Positions 8,688 to 17,843 are shown, counted from the first letter of the stretch. The stretch: DNA of 64,000 nucleotides from Croceibacterium aestuarii (GCF_030657335.1 NZ_CP131039.1:1240001-1304000), one strand, 5' to 3'. Made by a program: numbers and translations. The notes: generated by a model from the letters alone, not told the origin.

Positions 8688-8758
8688 GCTATCACCGATA
8701 GCGACCGGCGCAACTTTCTCTTGTGCAATGCAGCAACGGTGTGCAGTTTCTTGCTGCA
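8688..8758. promoter_or_regulatory. Two inverted repeats in the divergent phosphatase/TorF intergenic region
   Basis: The 287-base gap between the two divergent starts holds GCTATC-ACC-GATAGC (8688-8702) and the 8-bp inverted pair TGCAGCAA (8729-8736) and TTGCTGCA (8751-8758). They could be operator sites or a leader hairpin for the porin gene. No protein-coding signal was seen in the gap. Confidence 0.4.
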
Positions 8759-8854
8759 TCGCATGAAGCCCTGTCCATCCAAACGAGGCAGGCCGTGCGA
8801 ATTCGCAGGTAGGGACGAAGCAGAGTTTCACACCCGCAATTGAGGAAATTGCCA

Positions 8855-9601
8855 ATGCTTACGTCCATCCGCGGCCTTTGCGCCGCCACCGCGCTCGCCG
8901 GCGCGGCATTTCTCGCCACTCCCGCCATGGCGGAAGACGAAAACACTAGCGGCTTCTCGATTTCGGGCAACGCTGCGGTCGTCACCGATTACCGTTTCCG
9001 CGGCGTATCGCTTTCCGGCGGCGACGCCGCCATCCAAGGCGGTATCGACGTGGCCCACGACAGCGGCTTCTACGTCGGCACCTGGGGCTCGTCGATCGAC
9101 GGCGGCGCCTACGGTTCGACCGAACTCGACATCTACGGTGGCTGGAGCGGCGATGTCGCCTCCGGTCTGTCGGCGGACGTCGGCCTGCTGTATTACTATT
9201 ATCCGGGCGGTGTCGGCGGCGCCGATCTCGACTACTTCGAGCCCTACGCCTCGGTCAGCACGGCCTTCGGTCCGCTCGGCGCGACCGTGGGTGTCGCTTA
9301 TGCCTGGAGCCAGGACTCGCTGGGTAACGACGACAACCTCTATCTCTACACCGATCTGAGCGCGGCGATCCCCAACAGCCCGATCAGCCTTTCGGCGCAC
9401 CTCGGTTATACCGACGGCGTTCTCGCGCCGCCGTTCCTGGCGGGGACGACCGACGAGACCGGTCTCGACTGGTCGATCGGTGCCAGCGCCACCGTGCTGG
9501 AGAAGCTCACCGTCGGGGTGTCGTACATCGGCGTCGAAGGCCCCTCGATCAACGGCTTCACCGACGACGCAGTCGTGGGGACGCTCTCGGTCGCATTCTG
9601 A
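8855..9601 (+). CDS. TorF family putative porin
   Basis: This 248-residue outer-membrane protein belongs to the TorF/TIGR02001 family common in marine proteobacteria. The signal peptide runs to about residue 26, with cleavage after PAMA. The mature part alternates short polar and aromatic strands, starts with SGNAAVVTDYRFRGVSLS, which is the family hallmark, and ends in a terminal beta strand with Phe (GTLSVAF). The ATG is chosen because GAGG lies a few bases upstream. The solute is unknown. A strong terminator follows. Confidence 0.88.
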   Translation: MLTSIRGLCAATALAGAAFLATPAMAEDENTSGFSISGNAAVVTDYRFRGVSLSGGDAAIQGGIDVAHDSGFYVGTWGSSIDGGAYGSTELDIYGGWSGDVASGLSADVGLLYYYYPGGVGGADLDYFEPYASVSTAFGPLGATVGVAYAWSQDSLGNDDNLYLYTDLSAAIPNSPISLSAHLGYTDGVLAPPFLAGTTDETGLDWSIGASATVLEKLTVGVSYIGVEGPSINGFTDDAVVGTLSVAF

Positions 9602-9622
9602 TTGCATCGACGATGCACGATG

Positions 9623-9655
9623 GGCCCGTGCCGCTTCGGCGGGACGGGCCTTTCT
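9623..9655 (+). terminator. Rho-independent terminator after TorF
   Basis: GGCCCGT and ACGGGCC pair with additional inner GC pairs around a CTTC loop, followed directly by TTTCTCG. It lies about 20 bases after the porin stop. Confidence 0.85.
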
Positions 9656-9662
9656 CGTTCGC

Positions 9663-10424
9663 CTAACCGAGCGAGAAGTCGACCGTCGTGACCACGCGAA
9701 CCTTCTTGTACGGCGTGTCGGCAGCGCCCCAGCCGCCGCCCTCGCCATCGCGCGCTTCGATGGTGAAATAGCCCTGCGTCGCATCCTTGATCGATCCGAC
9801 CGAAGTGCCGCTGTCCTTGGCGAACTGTTCCGCCGACGCGCGCGCGTCCTTGGTCGCTTCGGCGACCATCTCGGGCTTTATGTCGTTGAGCTTGGTGAAC
9901 GTATAGGAAATCGCCGAGCCTTCCTCGAGCAGGACGCCGCGATCGATCAGATCGAACTGTTTCGCCACCGCCTTTTGGGCGCGCTCCACGTCGTTGCTGC
10001 GCAGCGTCATGCGCTGGCGCACGGTGTAACGCGTCACGCCGTTGTCGGTGTAGCTCGAGACGTTGGCGCCGGTCGGCTGCACCGAGTCGGCGGGAAAGCC
10101 GAGCCCGGCGAAGAAACCGGTAATGGCCCGCGTGTCGGCCTGCGACTTGGCCTGGGCGGCGCTCAAATCGGTGCTGGTCGAGGAATAGCTCAGCGTCCAT
10201 GTTGCCAGGTCCGCCATCACGTCGCGTTCGGCCAGGCCGCGTACGGTCACCGAGCGCTCGGCCTCCTTGGCCCTCAGCAAGCCGTTGCCGAGCAGGTAGC
10301 CGCCCACGATCATGCCGAAGGAAAGCACGGCAGCGCTGCCGAACCAGCGCAGTACGGTCCTGTCGCGCAGGAAACCCAAGCGGCCCGCAGGTGGTTCAGG
10401 CGCTTGATCGGACGGTGCAGGCAT
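9663..10424 (-). CDS. SIMPL domain-containing protein (DUF541)
   Basis: The 253-residue protein has one N-terminal membrane anchor (about residues 28-50) followed by a periplasmic SIMPL domain, recognised by ERSVTVRGLAERDVMADLATW and the closing RVVTTVDFSLG. Members are periplasmic or secreted proteins linked to oxidative-stress tolerance in a few species, with no known enzymatic reaction. The start ATG begins MPAPSDQAPEPP; the much longer open frame upstream only shadows the VOC gene on the other strand. Confidence 0.83.
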   Translation of the reverse strand: MPAPSDQAPEPPAGRLGFLRDRTVLRWFGSAAVLSFGMIVGGYLLGNGLLRAKEAERSVTVRGLAERDVMADLATWTLSYSSTSTDLSAAQAKSQADTRAITGFFAGLGFPADSVQPTGANVSSYTDNGVTRYTVRQRMTLRSNDVERAQKAVAKQFDLIDRGVLLEEGSAISYTFTKLNDIKPEMVAEATKDARASAEQFAKDSGTSVGSIKDATQGYFTIEARDGEGGGWGAADTPYKKVRVVTTVDFSLG

Positions 10425-10523
10425 CGCTAGTCTCCCTGATATGCTACCCCGGTCCCCTGACCGAATGCACGACAAGTTGTGCAATTCTGTCGATGAACCG
10501 ATTTTGAACGAAGGACACCCGCA

Positions 10524-10961
10524 ATGGTGCAATACCTGCATTCGATGATCCGCGTCTCCGATCCCGAGGCGACGGTGGATTTCTTCAAGCTCCTGGGCAT
10601 CGAGGAAGTGCGCCGCATGGAGAGCGAGAAGGGCCGCTTCACTCTGATCTTCATGGCCGCTCCAGGGCAGGAGGGCGTCGCCGAGGTCGAACTGACCTAC
10701 AACTGGCCGCCCGAGGACGGCAGCGCGCCGGAGGCTTATTCCGGTGGGCGCAACTTCGGCCACCTCGCCTACCGCGTCGAAAACATCTACCAGACCTGCC
10801 AGACGCTGATGGACGCCGGGGTGACCATCAACCGGCCGCCGCGCGACGGACACATGGCCTTCGTGAAATCGCCCGACGGTATCTCCGTGGAACTGCTCCA
10901 GGACGGCCATCTCGAACCCCGGGAACCCTGGGCGAGCATGGAAAACACCGGCAGCTGGTGA
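10524..10961 (+). CDS. VOC superfamily enzyme, glyoxalase I-like
   Basis: This 145-residue protein has two beta-alpha-beta-beta-beta modules. Candidate metal ligands are H6 (YLHSMIRVSD), the Glu in VELTYNW, the His in FGHLAYRV and the Glu in ISVELLQ. The pattern matches lactoylglutathione lyase (GloA), which detoxifies methylglyoxal with glutathione. Related VOC dioxygenases share the fold, so glyoxalase I is likely but not proven. AAGGA precedes the ATG. Confidence 0.8.
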   Translation: MVQYLHSMIRVSDPEATVDFFKLLGIEEVRRMESEKGRFTLIFMAAPGQEGVAEVELTYNWPPEDGSAPEAYSGGRNFGHLAYRVENIYQTCQTLMDAGVTINRPPRDGHMAFVKSPDGISVELLQDGHLEPREPWASMENTGSW

Positions 10962-11025
10962 CCGGCCCGGGCCGATTGCCCGGTTTCCCTCGCATCGGCG
11001 GCGCGAATTTGCCAGAGGGGCGGGC

Positions 11026-12327
11026 ATGACCGCCCTGCTCGTTACCGTATTCGTTCTCTCCTACACTGCCATCGCGCTGGAGGAGCCGCTCAAGGTCAAC
11101 AAATCGGCTGCGGCGCTGATCGGCGCCGGGTTGCTGTGGACGATCTATGCCATGGCCGCGGGGCTGCCCGAGATGGTCGACGAGGAGCTCAATGCCTCGC
11201 TCGTCGACACGGCGCAGATCGCCTTCTTCCTGCTCGGCGCGATGACCATCGTCGAAGTGATCGACGCCCACGACGGCTTCGACGTGATAACCAGCCGCCT
11301 CCATGCCCGCACGCTGGCCACGCTGATGATATTCATCTGCGTGGTGACCTTCTTTCTCAGCGCCATTCTCGACAACCTGACCACCACTATCGTGATGATA
11401 TCGCTGTGCCGCCGTCTGCTCTCCGAACGCACCGACCGGCTGCTGTTCGCCGGGATGATCGTCATATCCGCCAACGCTGGAGGCGCGTGGTCGCCGATGG
11501 GCGACGTCACCACGACGATGCTGTGGATCGGCGGCCAGGTTTCGACCACCGCGATCATGACCAAGCTGATCCTGCCCTCGCTGGCCAACATGGCCGTGCC
11601 GCTGGCAATCGTTGCCTACGGCCTGCGGGGCAAGCCGATCATGGCCGCAGAGAAGGATAAGTCCGTCGAAGGCGCGCGCGAGACAACGCCGTTCGAACGC
11701 AACCTGATTTTCACCGCCGGCCTCATCGCGCTCATCTCCGTGCCGGTCTTCAAGACTGTCACCCACCTGCCGCCGTTCCTCGGCATGCTGTTCGGCCTCG
11801 GCATCCTGTGGGCGCTCGCCGACCGCGTTCATGTGGAAAAGCCTTATGCCGAGCGCAAGCGGGTGACCATCGCCCATGCGCTGGCGCGAATCGATATGAG
11901 CGCAATCACCTTCTTCATCGGGATCCTGCTCGCGGTCGCCACGCTCGAGCATGCCGGTGTGCTCGAGGCGCTAGCCGATTGGCTCGATCGGGCCATCGGC
12001 CGCCTCGACCTAATCGTCATGGCGATCGGTTTCGTCAGCGCGGTGGTCGATAACGTCCCGATGGTCGCCGGTGCGATGGGCATGTATTCGATGGACGTCC
12101 ATCCGACCGACAGCTTCCTGTGGGAATTTCTCGCCTATTGCGCCGGGACAGGCGGCTCGATCCTGATCATCGGCTCCGCCGCAGGGGTTGCGGCCATGGG
12201 CCTCGAGCGGATCGACTTCATCTGGTACCTCAAGCGCTTCAGCCTGCTGGCGCTGGTTGGTTACCTGGCCGGAGCCGGGGTCTACATCCTGCAACAGGAA
12301 GTTCTCGGCCACGCCGCGCTGGTCTAG
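11026..12327 (+). CDS. nhaD: NhaD-type sodium:proton antiporter
   Basis: This 433-residue protein of the ion transporter superfamily exchanges Na+ or Li+ for protons. Family features are the N-terminal EEPLKVNKSAAAL, the motif FFLSAILDNLTTTIVMI in the first half with its inverted counterpart VDNVPMVAGAMGMY in the second half, and SANAGGAWSPMGDVTTTMLW. NhaD is typical of marine and halophilic bacteria. GAGGGG stands before the ATG. The stop overlaps the nhaA stop in the sequence CTAG on opposite strands. Confidence 0.93.
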   Translation: MTALLVTVFVLSYTAIALEEPLKVNKSAAALIGAGLLWTIYAMAAGLPEMVDEELNASLVDTAQIAFFLLGAMTIVEVIDAHDGFDVITSRLHARTLATLMIFICVVTFFLSAILDNLTTTIVMISLCRRLLSERTDRLLFAGMIVISANAGGAWSPMGDVTTTMLWIGGQVSTTAIMTKLILPSLANMAVPLAIVAYGLRGKPIMAAEKDKSVEGARETTPFERNLIFTAGLIALISVPVFKTVTHLPPFLGMLFGLGILWALADRVHVEKPYAERKRVTIAHALARIDMSAITFFIGILLAVATLEHAGVLEALADWLDRAIGRLDLIVMAIGFVSAVVDNVPMVAGAMGMYSMDVHPTDSFLWEFLAYCAGTGGSILIIGSAAGVAAMGLERIDFIWYLKRFSLLALVGYLAGAGVYILQQEVLGHAALV

Positions 12328-13517
12328 CCGGCGGGCTGCTCCAATGGCGGCGCCAGCCGCAGGATTACGTAGCCGAACAGCAGCGAAAGCAGCGTGCCTG
12401 CGAGAACGCCGAGCTTGGCTTGCTCGTAGAGTGCGTCGTCGCCCCCGAAAGCCATGGTGGCGATGAACAGGCTCATGGTGAAGCCGATGCCGCACAGCGC
12501 CGACAGGCCCCAGACCTGAACCCAGCTCGTACCGGCAGGCCGCGGCGCGATGCCCAGTCGCTCTGCCAGAAAAACGGCACCGAAGACCCCCGCCTGCTTG
12601 CCAATCACGAGGCCGGCGGCGATCGCCAGTGGCAGCGGGGCGAACAGCGCGCCGACACCGAGACCGCGCAAGTCGACCCCGGCATTGGCGAAGGCGAACA
12701 GCGGAACCACCAAGTAGGCGTTCCAGCCGACCAACGCGTGCTCGAGGTTTTCGAGCAGCGGCGTTCCATCGTTCTGCCGCATCGGCACGGCGAACGCTGC
12801 AAGAACCCCGGCAATCGTGGCGTGGACGCCCGAGTGCAGAACGCAGACCCACAGCACCAACCCCCCCAGCACGTACCAGCGTAGCCGGCCGACGTGCAGC
12901 CAGTTGAGCAGCACCAGGCCGGCCCCGACAGCGACCGAGGCAAACAACCAGACGAGCTTGATCTTGGCGGTGTAGAAGAAGGCAATGATCAGCACCGCGC
13001 CGATATCGTCGACGATCGCAACGGTCAGCAGCAACAACCGGGCGGGCAGCGGCACGCGCTTGCCGAGCAGCCCTATCACTCCCATGGCGAAGGCGATGTC
13101 GGTGGCCGCAGGGATGGCCCAGCCGCGGTCGAGCTGTGGATCGCCGCCGACGATGGCAACGAAGATTGCCGCTGGCAGCGCCATCCCGGCGAAGGCGGCC
13201 ATGACCGGCAGGCGCAGAGCCTGAGGGTCGGACAGATCCCCGGCCATCAGCTCGCGCTTTACCTCCAGGCCGACGACGAAAAAGAACACCGCCATCACCG
13301 CATCGTTGATCCACAGGTGCAGGGTGTCGAGCTTGGCTATCGGCGACCATGACAGCTCTGCATGGAACAGGTCGTGATAGGGACCGGCGAGCGCGCCGTT
13401 GGCCGCCGCGATGGCGGCAAGGGCGACCGCGATCAGCAGCAGGCCTTCCTTGGCATCGCTTTCGAAAAGGGCGCGGAACGGGCGAGCGGCCTGGGCCAGC
13501 AAACTGGTCTCGGTCAT
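12324..13517 (-). CDS. nhaA: NhaA-type sodium:proton antiporter
   Basis: This 397-residue electrogenic Na+/H+ antiporter carries the double aspartate site in AIVDDIGAVLIIAFFY, and the N-terminal HLWINDAVMAVFFFVVGLEVKRE is diagnostic of NhaA. The ATG at 13517 (MTETSLLAQ) is preferred because AAGG lies upstream; a start at 13556 would add 13 unlikely residues. Together with the convergent nhaD it suggests strong sodium export capacity, in line with a marine or saline habitat. Confidence 0.94.
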   Translation of the reverse strand: MTETSLLAQAARPFRALFESDAKEGLLLIAVALAAIAAANGALAGPYHDLFHAELSWSPIAKLDTLHLWINDAVMAVFFFVVGLEVKRELMAGDLSDPQALRLPVMAAFAGMALPAAIFVAIVGGDPQLDRGWAIPAATDIAFAMGVIGLLGKRVPLPARLLLLTVAIVDDIGAVLIIAFFYTAKIKLVWLFASVAVGAGLVLLNWLHVGRLRWYVLGGLVLWVCVLHSGVHATIAGVLAAFAVPMRQNDGTPLLENLEHALVGWNAYLVVPLFAFANAGVDLRGLGVGALFAPLPLAIAAGLVIGKQAGVFGAVFLAERLGIAPRPAGTSWVQVWGLSALCGIGFTMSLFIATMAFGGDDALYEQAKLGVLAGTLLSLLFGYVILRLAPPLEQPAG

Positions 13518-13634
13518 GGTTGTAGCCTTTCCGAAGTAGCGCGGGCGTTCAAGCAAAACCGAGGGTCCAATTCCGCGGAAGTTGCGAAGTCACGGGAAAG
13601 CTTGCCTTTTAGTGTGCAATAGGTAATTCTGCCT

Positions 13635-15065
13635 ATGGGATACATCAGGGGCGCAATCTTGATGATGCAGGGGGCATGGGCACCGCTGGGGTGGCTGGCG
13701 CTTGTCGAGCGCGAACTACTTCTCTTTGCGGCTTCGTTCTTCGTTTTGGGAGCCATCGACGAGATCGCAGTCGATCTCGTGTGGCTGTGGTTACGCCTCA
13801 CAGGCCGAGCTCGAACCGCGCAAGTCGATCGCGCCTCGCACGAAGGACGTCCGCTCGCCGGCCGCGCCGCGTTGCTTATCCCCACCTGGCGCGAGGAGAG
13901 CATCATAGCTGCGACCCTCGCCCACGCGCTTGCTGCTTGGCCTCAGAAAGACCTGCGCATCTATGTCGGCTGCTATTGCAACGATCCCCAAACGGTGCAG
14001 GCGGTGATGGAGGGCGCCGGTTGCGACAGCCGCGTTCGGCTGGTCATCAACGATCGATGCGGCCCCACGACAAAGGCCGATTGCCTCAACCGGCTCTATG
14101 CCGCGATGGAGGCCGATGAGGAGCGCTGGGGCGATCGCTACCGCCTCGTTGTGTTGCAGGACGCCGAGGACGTGGTCGATCCCGCGGCGCTTCCCTTGCT
14201 CGACGCGGCAATCGACCTCGCCGACTTCGTGCAGATCCCCGTGCTGCCGGAACCGCAGTCGACCTCGCGATTCGTCGGCAGCCATTACTGCGAGGAATTT
14301 GCCGAATCGCACGGCAAATCGCTGGTCGTTCGCCAGGCACTCGGTGCGGCTTTGCCCGCCGCAGGAGTCGGCTGCGCCTTTGCGCGGGACATGCTTGGCT
14401 GCATCGCGGGCGCTTCCCCAAGCGGCATGCCGTTCTCGGTCGAATCGCTGACCGAAGACTACGAGCTGGGGCTGCGCATCGAAGCGGCGGGCGGCCGCTC
14501 ATGCTTCTTGCGGGCCCGCGGGGAAGATGGCCGCCTGGTGGCAACCCGGGCCTGCTTCCCGGCGCGGCTCGAACTCTCCGTGCGGCAGAAGGCGCGCTGG
14601 ATTCACGGTATCTCCTTGCAGAGCTGGGACCGTCTCGGCTGGTCGGGCGGAGCGGTCGAGACCTGGATGCGCCTGCGCGACAGGCGGGGGCCGCTGACCG
14701 CTCTGGTTCTGTTCTGTGCCTATCTCGTCCTGCTGCTCGCCGGGGGGCTGTGGCTCGCCGGCAAGTTCGGACTCGGCCGGCCGTGGGAGCCCGACGGGCT
14801 GCTGCTGGTTTTGCTCTGGGCCAATCTCGCCAGTTTCGCCTGGCGTTCGGTGATGCGTTTCGCCTTCACCGCGCGCGAATATGGCGTAGGCGTGGGGCTG
14901 ATGGCGCTGGCGCGGCTGCCGCATTCCAACGTCATCGCGATACTCGCCGGGCGGCGCGCGCTCTTTGCCTATGTCGGTACGCTGCTCGGCGCCGAGGTGC
15001 GTTGGGACAAGACTTATCACCACGCCCACCCGTCCTCGCTGCTCGTACCGGACAAGACGGCATGA
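13635..15065 (+). CDS. NfrB-like membrane glycosyltransferase (GT2)
   Basis: This 476-residue processive family 2 glycosyltransferase has an N-terminal membrane segment, a cytosolic GT-A domain (ALLIPTWREESIIAATL; VLQDAEDVVDP as the metal-binding Asp motif; SLTEDYELGLRI; RQKARWIHG as QxxRW), and C-terminal membrane helices. Its nearest recognisable relative is the N-terminal part of NfrB, the enterobacterial phage N4 receptor polysaccharide synthase. The sugar polymer is unknown. The next gene starts in an ATGA overlap. Confidence 0.8.
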   Translation: MGYIRGAILMMQGAWAPLGWLALVERELLLFAASFFVLGAIDEIAVDLVWLWLRLTGRARTAQVDRASHEGRPLAGRAALLIPTWREESIIAATLAHALAAWPQKDLRIYVGCYCNDPQTVQAVMEGAGCDSRVRLVINDRCGPTTKADCLNRLYAAMEADEERWGDRYRLVVLQDAEDVVDPAALPLLDAAIDLADFVQIPVLPEPQSTSRFVGSHYCEEFAESHGKSLVVRQALGAALPAAGVGCAFARDMLGCIAGASPSGMPFSVESLTEDYELGLRIEAAGGRSCFLRARGEDGRLVATRACFPARLELSVRQKARWIHGISLQSWDRLGWSGGAVETWMRLRDRRGPLTALVLFCAYLVLLLAGGLWLAGKFGLGRPWEPDGLLLVLLWANLASFAWRSVMRFAFTAREYGVGVGLMALARLPHSNVIAILAGRRALFAYVGTLLGAEVRWDKTYHHAHPSSLLVPDKTA

Positions 15066-16132
15066 CCGGCGCAAGGACCCGCGGGCAGCCGCTGCTGGTT
15101 TTTGCGTCGATCATCGGGGTATGGCTGGTCGCCCGGGTGCTTTTCTGGGAAGCGCCTTTTCCCGCGCTGGCCAGCATCCCCCACCATTTGCCACCCGAGG
15201 AGCGGTCCGTCGCCCGCTCGTCGTCGCAGTCGGTCGGCCCAGGTTTAGCCCCAACCGCATTGCCTAACGCCGGCGGCCAGTACCAGACCGCGGCCGAAGG
15301 CGCGCCGCGGCCGGTCCCGACCGCTGCGTCGTCTATGGTCGAAGCGGCGGCCGCGCCGTTCGCGCATCTGGTTCTTGCCCCCGGAATAGCGGCGCTCGGT
15401 GCGGAGCGCGGTAAGGAAATCTCTGCTGCACCCGTGGCCGACCGGCCGCTGCTGAGCACGCGGCCCGCGCCGGTCGCAACCGCCCGGTGGTCGGGTGACG
15501 GTTGGCTGCAGTGGCGGGACGGCTCCGGGCGCTCGGTTGCGCCGGGCGCTGCCAGTTACGGACGCAGCCAAGGCGGAGCGGTGGTGCGCTACCGTCTGGC
15601 GGACGGCGGCGCGCGTCCCGAGGTTTTCGCCCGCGTGACGCACACACTCGAAGGTCCGCGCGAGGGCGAACTCGCTGCGGGGATTTCGGCCCGCGCGATC
15701 GTTGCAGTGCCGCTGCGCTTCGCGGCCGAGGCGCGGGTGACCGATACCGCAGCGGGGCGCGAGTTGCGTCCGGCGGTATTTGCGGTGACCGAACTGGTTC
15801 CCGCGCCTTTGACCCACACACTGCGGGCCGAGGCTTACGCTCAGGCCGGATGGGTCGGCGGCCAATTCGCCACGGGCTTCATCGACGGACAGGTTCGGGT
15901 GGATGGTCGTCTGGCCCGCTATGGCGCACGCGAGGGCGAACTGCGTGTCGGCCTCGCTGCGTGGGGCGGGGCGCAAAAAGGCGCAGCGCGGCTCGATGCC
16001 GGGCCAAGTGCGACGGTTGCACTCGGGCTGGGCGAGGTGCGCACACGCGTCGCCCTCGACTATCGATTTCGGGTCGCCGGCGATGCAGCCCCCGCGAGCG
16101 GGCCGGCACTGACCTTTTCTGCCGGTTTCTAA
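15062..16132 (+). CDS. NfrA C-terminal-like protein, partner of NfrB-like synthase
   Basis: This 356-residue protein has an N-terminal signal-anchor (LLVFASIIGVWLVARVLFW), a low-complexity Ala/Pro-rich linker to about residue 140, and a C-terminal region of alternating strands (GGAVVRYRL, VFARVTHTLEG, RAEAYAQAGWVGG, ALTFSAGF) that looks like a small outer-membrane barrel. It resembles the NfrA C-terminal domain but lacks the TPR part of NfrA. The ATG overlaps the glycosyltransferase stop, so the two are coupled. A role in exporting the polymer is inferred from context only. Confidence 0.65.
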   Translation: MTGARTRGQPLLVFASIIGVWLVARVLFWEAPFPALASIPHHLPPEERSVARSSSQSVGPGLAPTALPNAGGQYQTAAEGAPRPVPTAASSMVEAAAAPFAHLVLAPGIAALGAERGKEISAAPVADRPLLSTRPAPVATARWSGDGWLQWRDGSGRSVAPGAASYGRSQGGAVVRYRLADGGARPEVFARVTHTLEGPREGELAAGISARAIVAVPLRFAAEARVTDTAAGRELRPAVFAVTELVPAPLTHTLRAEAYAQAGWVGGQFATGFIDGQVRVDGRLARYGAREGELRVGLAAWGGAQKGAARLDAGPSATVALGLGEVRTRVALDYRFRVAGDAAPASGPALTFSAGF

Positions 16133-16176
16133 GGCCGCCGCTTCCAAGCTCCGCTGCGCTGCGATAGGGCTGGGGC

Positions 16177-17091
16177 ATGGACGTTTACCTCCCCATCGCG
16201 AACCTCGCCGTGAATGGGCTGGTCATCGTCGCGCTGGGTGTGGTCACGGGCTTGCTGTCGGGCATTTTCGGCGTCGGGGGCGGATTTCTGACCACGCCGC
16301 TGCTGATCTTTTATGGCGTGCCGCCTACCGTCGCCGCAGCGTCCGCCGCATCGCAGGTCACCGGGGCCAGCGTATCGGGCGTGCTGGCCCACAGCAAGCG
16401 CGGCGGGGTCGATTATCAGATGGGCGCCGTGATGGTCGTCGGCGGTGTCTTCGGCTCGCTGATCGGCGCGGGGCTGTTCAACCTGCTGACGGCGATCGGC
16501 CAGATCGATACCGTCATCAACCTGCTTTACGTGATCCTGCTCGGCGCGATCGGCTCGCTCATGGGGCGTGAATCGATCCAGACGATGCGGGCGAGGAAAT
16601 CGGGGGCCACGCGCCGTGCGGCCAAGCGGCGACACCACCCGTTGGTCGCCAGCTTGCCGCTGCGCTGGCGGTTCTACCGCTCGGGCCTGTACATTTCGCC
16701 ACTGGCTCCGCTGCTGATCGGCATGGGCGTGGGCATTCTGACGATGCTGATGGGCGTCGGCGGGGGCTTCATTCTCGTCCCGGCAATGCTCTACATTCTC
16801 GGGATGAGCGCGGGCGTGGTGGTCGGCACCAGCCTGTTCAACACCTTGTTCGTCACCATGGCTTCGACCATGATGCACGCGCTCACCACCCACGCGGTCG
16901 ACATCGTTCTGGCGGGCACGCTGTTGCTCGGATCGGTGACCGGGGCGCAAATCGGGACACGCATCGGGCTGAGCGTGCGGCCGGAAATTCTTCGTCTCAT
17001 CCTCGCCGCGATCGTCTTGCTTATTGCCTTGACCATGGCTTTCCGACTCGGCGTCCGGCCCGACGAGGTCTATTCGGTGGTCCCGTTGTGA
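16177..17091 (+). CDS. TauE/SafE (TSUP) family permease
   Basis: This 304-residue inner-membrane protein of eight or so helices holds the duplicated TSUP signature GIFGVGGGFLTTPLLIFYGVP near the start and MGVGGGFILVPAMLYILG in the second half. The family exports sulfite, sulfoacetate or other organosulfonate anions, but the substrate here is undefined. The stop codon overlaps the GTG start of the next gene (GTGA). The TIGR02186 partner suggests a two-component membrane unit. Confidence 0.88.
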   Translation: MDVYLPIANLAVNGLVIVALGVVTGLLSGIFGVGGGFLTTPLLIFYGVPPTVAAASAASQVTGASVSGVLAHSKRGGVDYQMGAVMVVGGVFGSLIGAGLFNLLTAIGQIDTVINLLYVILLGAIGSLMGRESIQTMRARKSGATRRAAKRRHHPLVASLPLRWRFYRSGLYISPLAPLLIGMGVGILTMLMGVGGGFILVPAMLYILGMSAGVVVGTSLFNTLFVTMASTMMHALTTHAVDIVLAGTLLLGSVTGAQIGTRIGLSVRPEILRLILAAIVLLIALTMAFRLGVRPDEVYSVVPL

Positions 17092-17843
17092 GACGCGCCG
17101 CGCTCGCGCTGCTGGCCTTCTTCGCGCTCACCGCCCAGCGCGATCCGATCCTGGTGCCAGAGGTCAGCCAGCACGAGATCGAGGTGCGGCAGGGCTTCAC
17201 CGGGACCGAGCTGCTGCTCTACGGCGCGATCCTCGAACCCGACGGGCGGCGCGCCGGTCGCGACTACGACATCGTCGTCGTGCTCAAGGGTCCCACGCAG
17301 CCGATCGTGCTGCGCGAAAAGCAGCGCATTCTCGGGATCTGGGTCAACGCCGACAGCACCGATTTTCGCTCTGCGCCGTCGTATTTCGCGGTCGCCAGCT
17401 CGCGGCCGATCGACCGGATCGTCGATGCCCGCACCGCTGCGATCTACGAACTCGGTCTCGACTACCTGCAGCTTTCGCCCTCGGGCTCGATCGATCCGGA
17501 AGAGCAGCAGCGGTTCACCGCCGGACTGGTCGATCTGCGCAAGCGCGAGGGGCTCTACCGAGAGAATCCGGCGGGCGTGTCGATCAGCGAACAGGTGCTC
17601 TACCAGGCGCGCATCGCGCTTCCTTCGAACGTAACGACCGGGCGATACACCGCCGAAACCTTCGCCATCAACCGCGGCCGGGTGGTCGCCTCGGCGATCT
17701 CCGATGTCGAGGTCAAGAAAGTCGGCTTCGAACGCGCCGTGGCCGCTTTCGCCCAAGGTTGGGGCTTCTTTTATGGTGTCATCGCGGTCGCATTGTCGGT
17801 CTTCATGGGCTGGTTCGCGGGGCGGGTCTCCTCTTTCGTCTAG
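17088..17843 (+). CDS. TIGR02186 family membrane-anchored protein
   Basis: This 251-residue protein has an N-terminal signal segment, a long extracytoplasmic domain (ISQHEIEVRQGFTGTELLLYGA-like opening, KGPTQPIVLREKQRILGIWVN) and a C-terminal transmembrane helix (FFYGVIAVALSVFMGWFAG). It matches the alphaproteobacterial TIGR02186 family, which nearly always sits beside a TauE/SafE permease, as it does here. The start is GTG, overlapping the upstream stop. No enzymatic motif is visible; it may be a substrate-presenting or assembly partner of the permease. Confidence 0.8.
   Translation: MRRAALALLAFFALTAQRDPILVPEVSQHEIEVRQGFTGTELLLYGAILEPDGRRAGRDYDIVVVLKGPTQPIVLREKQRILGIWVNADSTDFRSAPSYFAVASSRPIDRIVDARTAAIYELGLDYLQLSPSGSIDPEEQQRFTAGLVDLRKREGLYRENPAGVSISEQVLYQARIALPSNVTTGRYTAETFAINRGRVVASAISDVEVKKVGFERAVAAFAQGWGFFYGVIAVALSVFMGWFAGRVSSFV

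Noticed and set aside
12010-13350. A 446-codon minus-strand frame overlapping nhaA.
   Set aside because: It is an alternate frame of nhaA, rich in Arg and Ala, without motifs.
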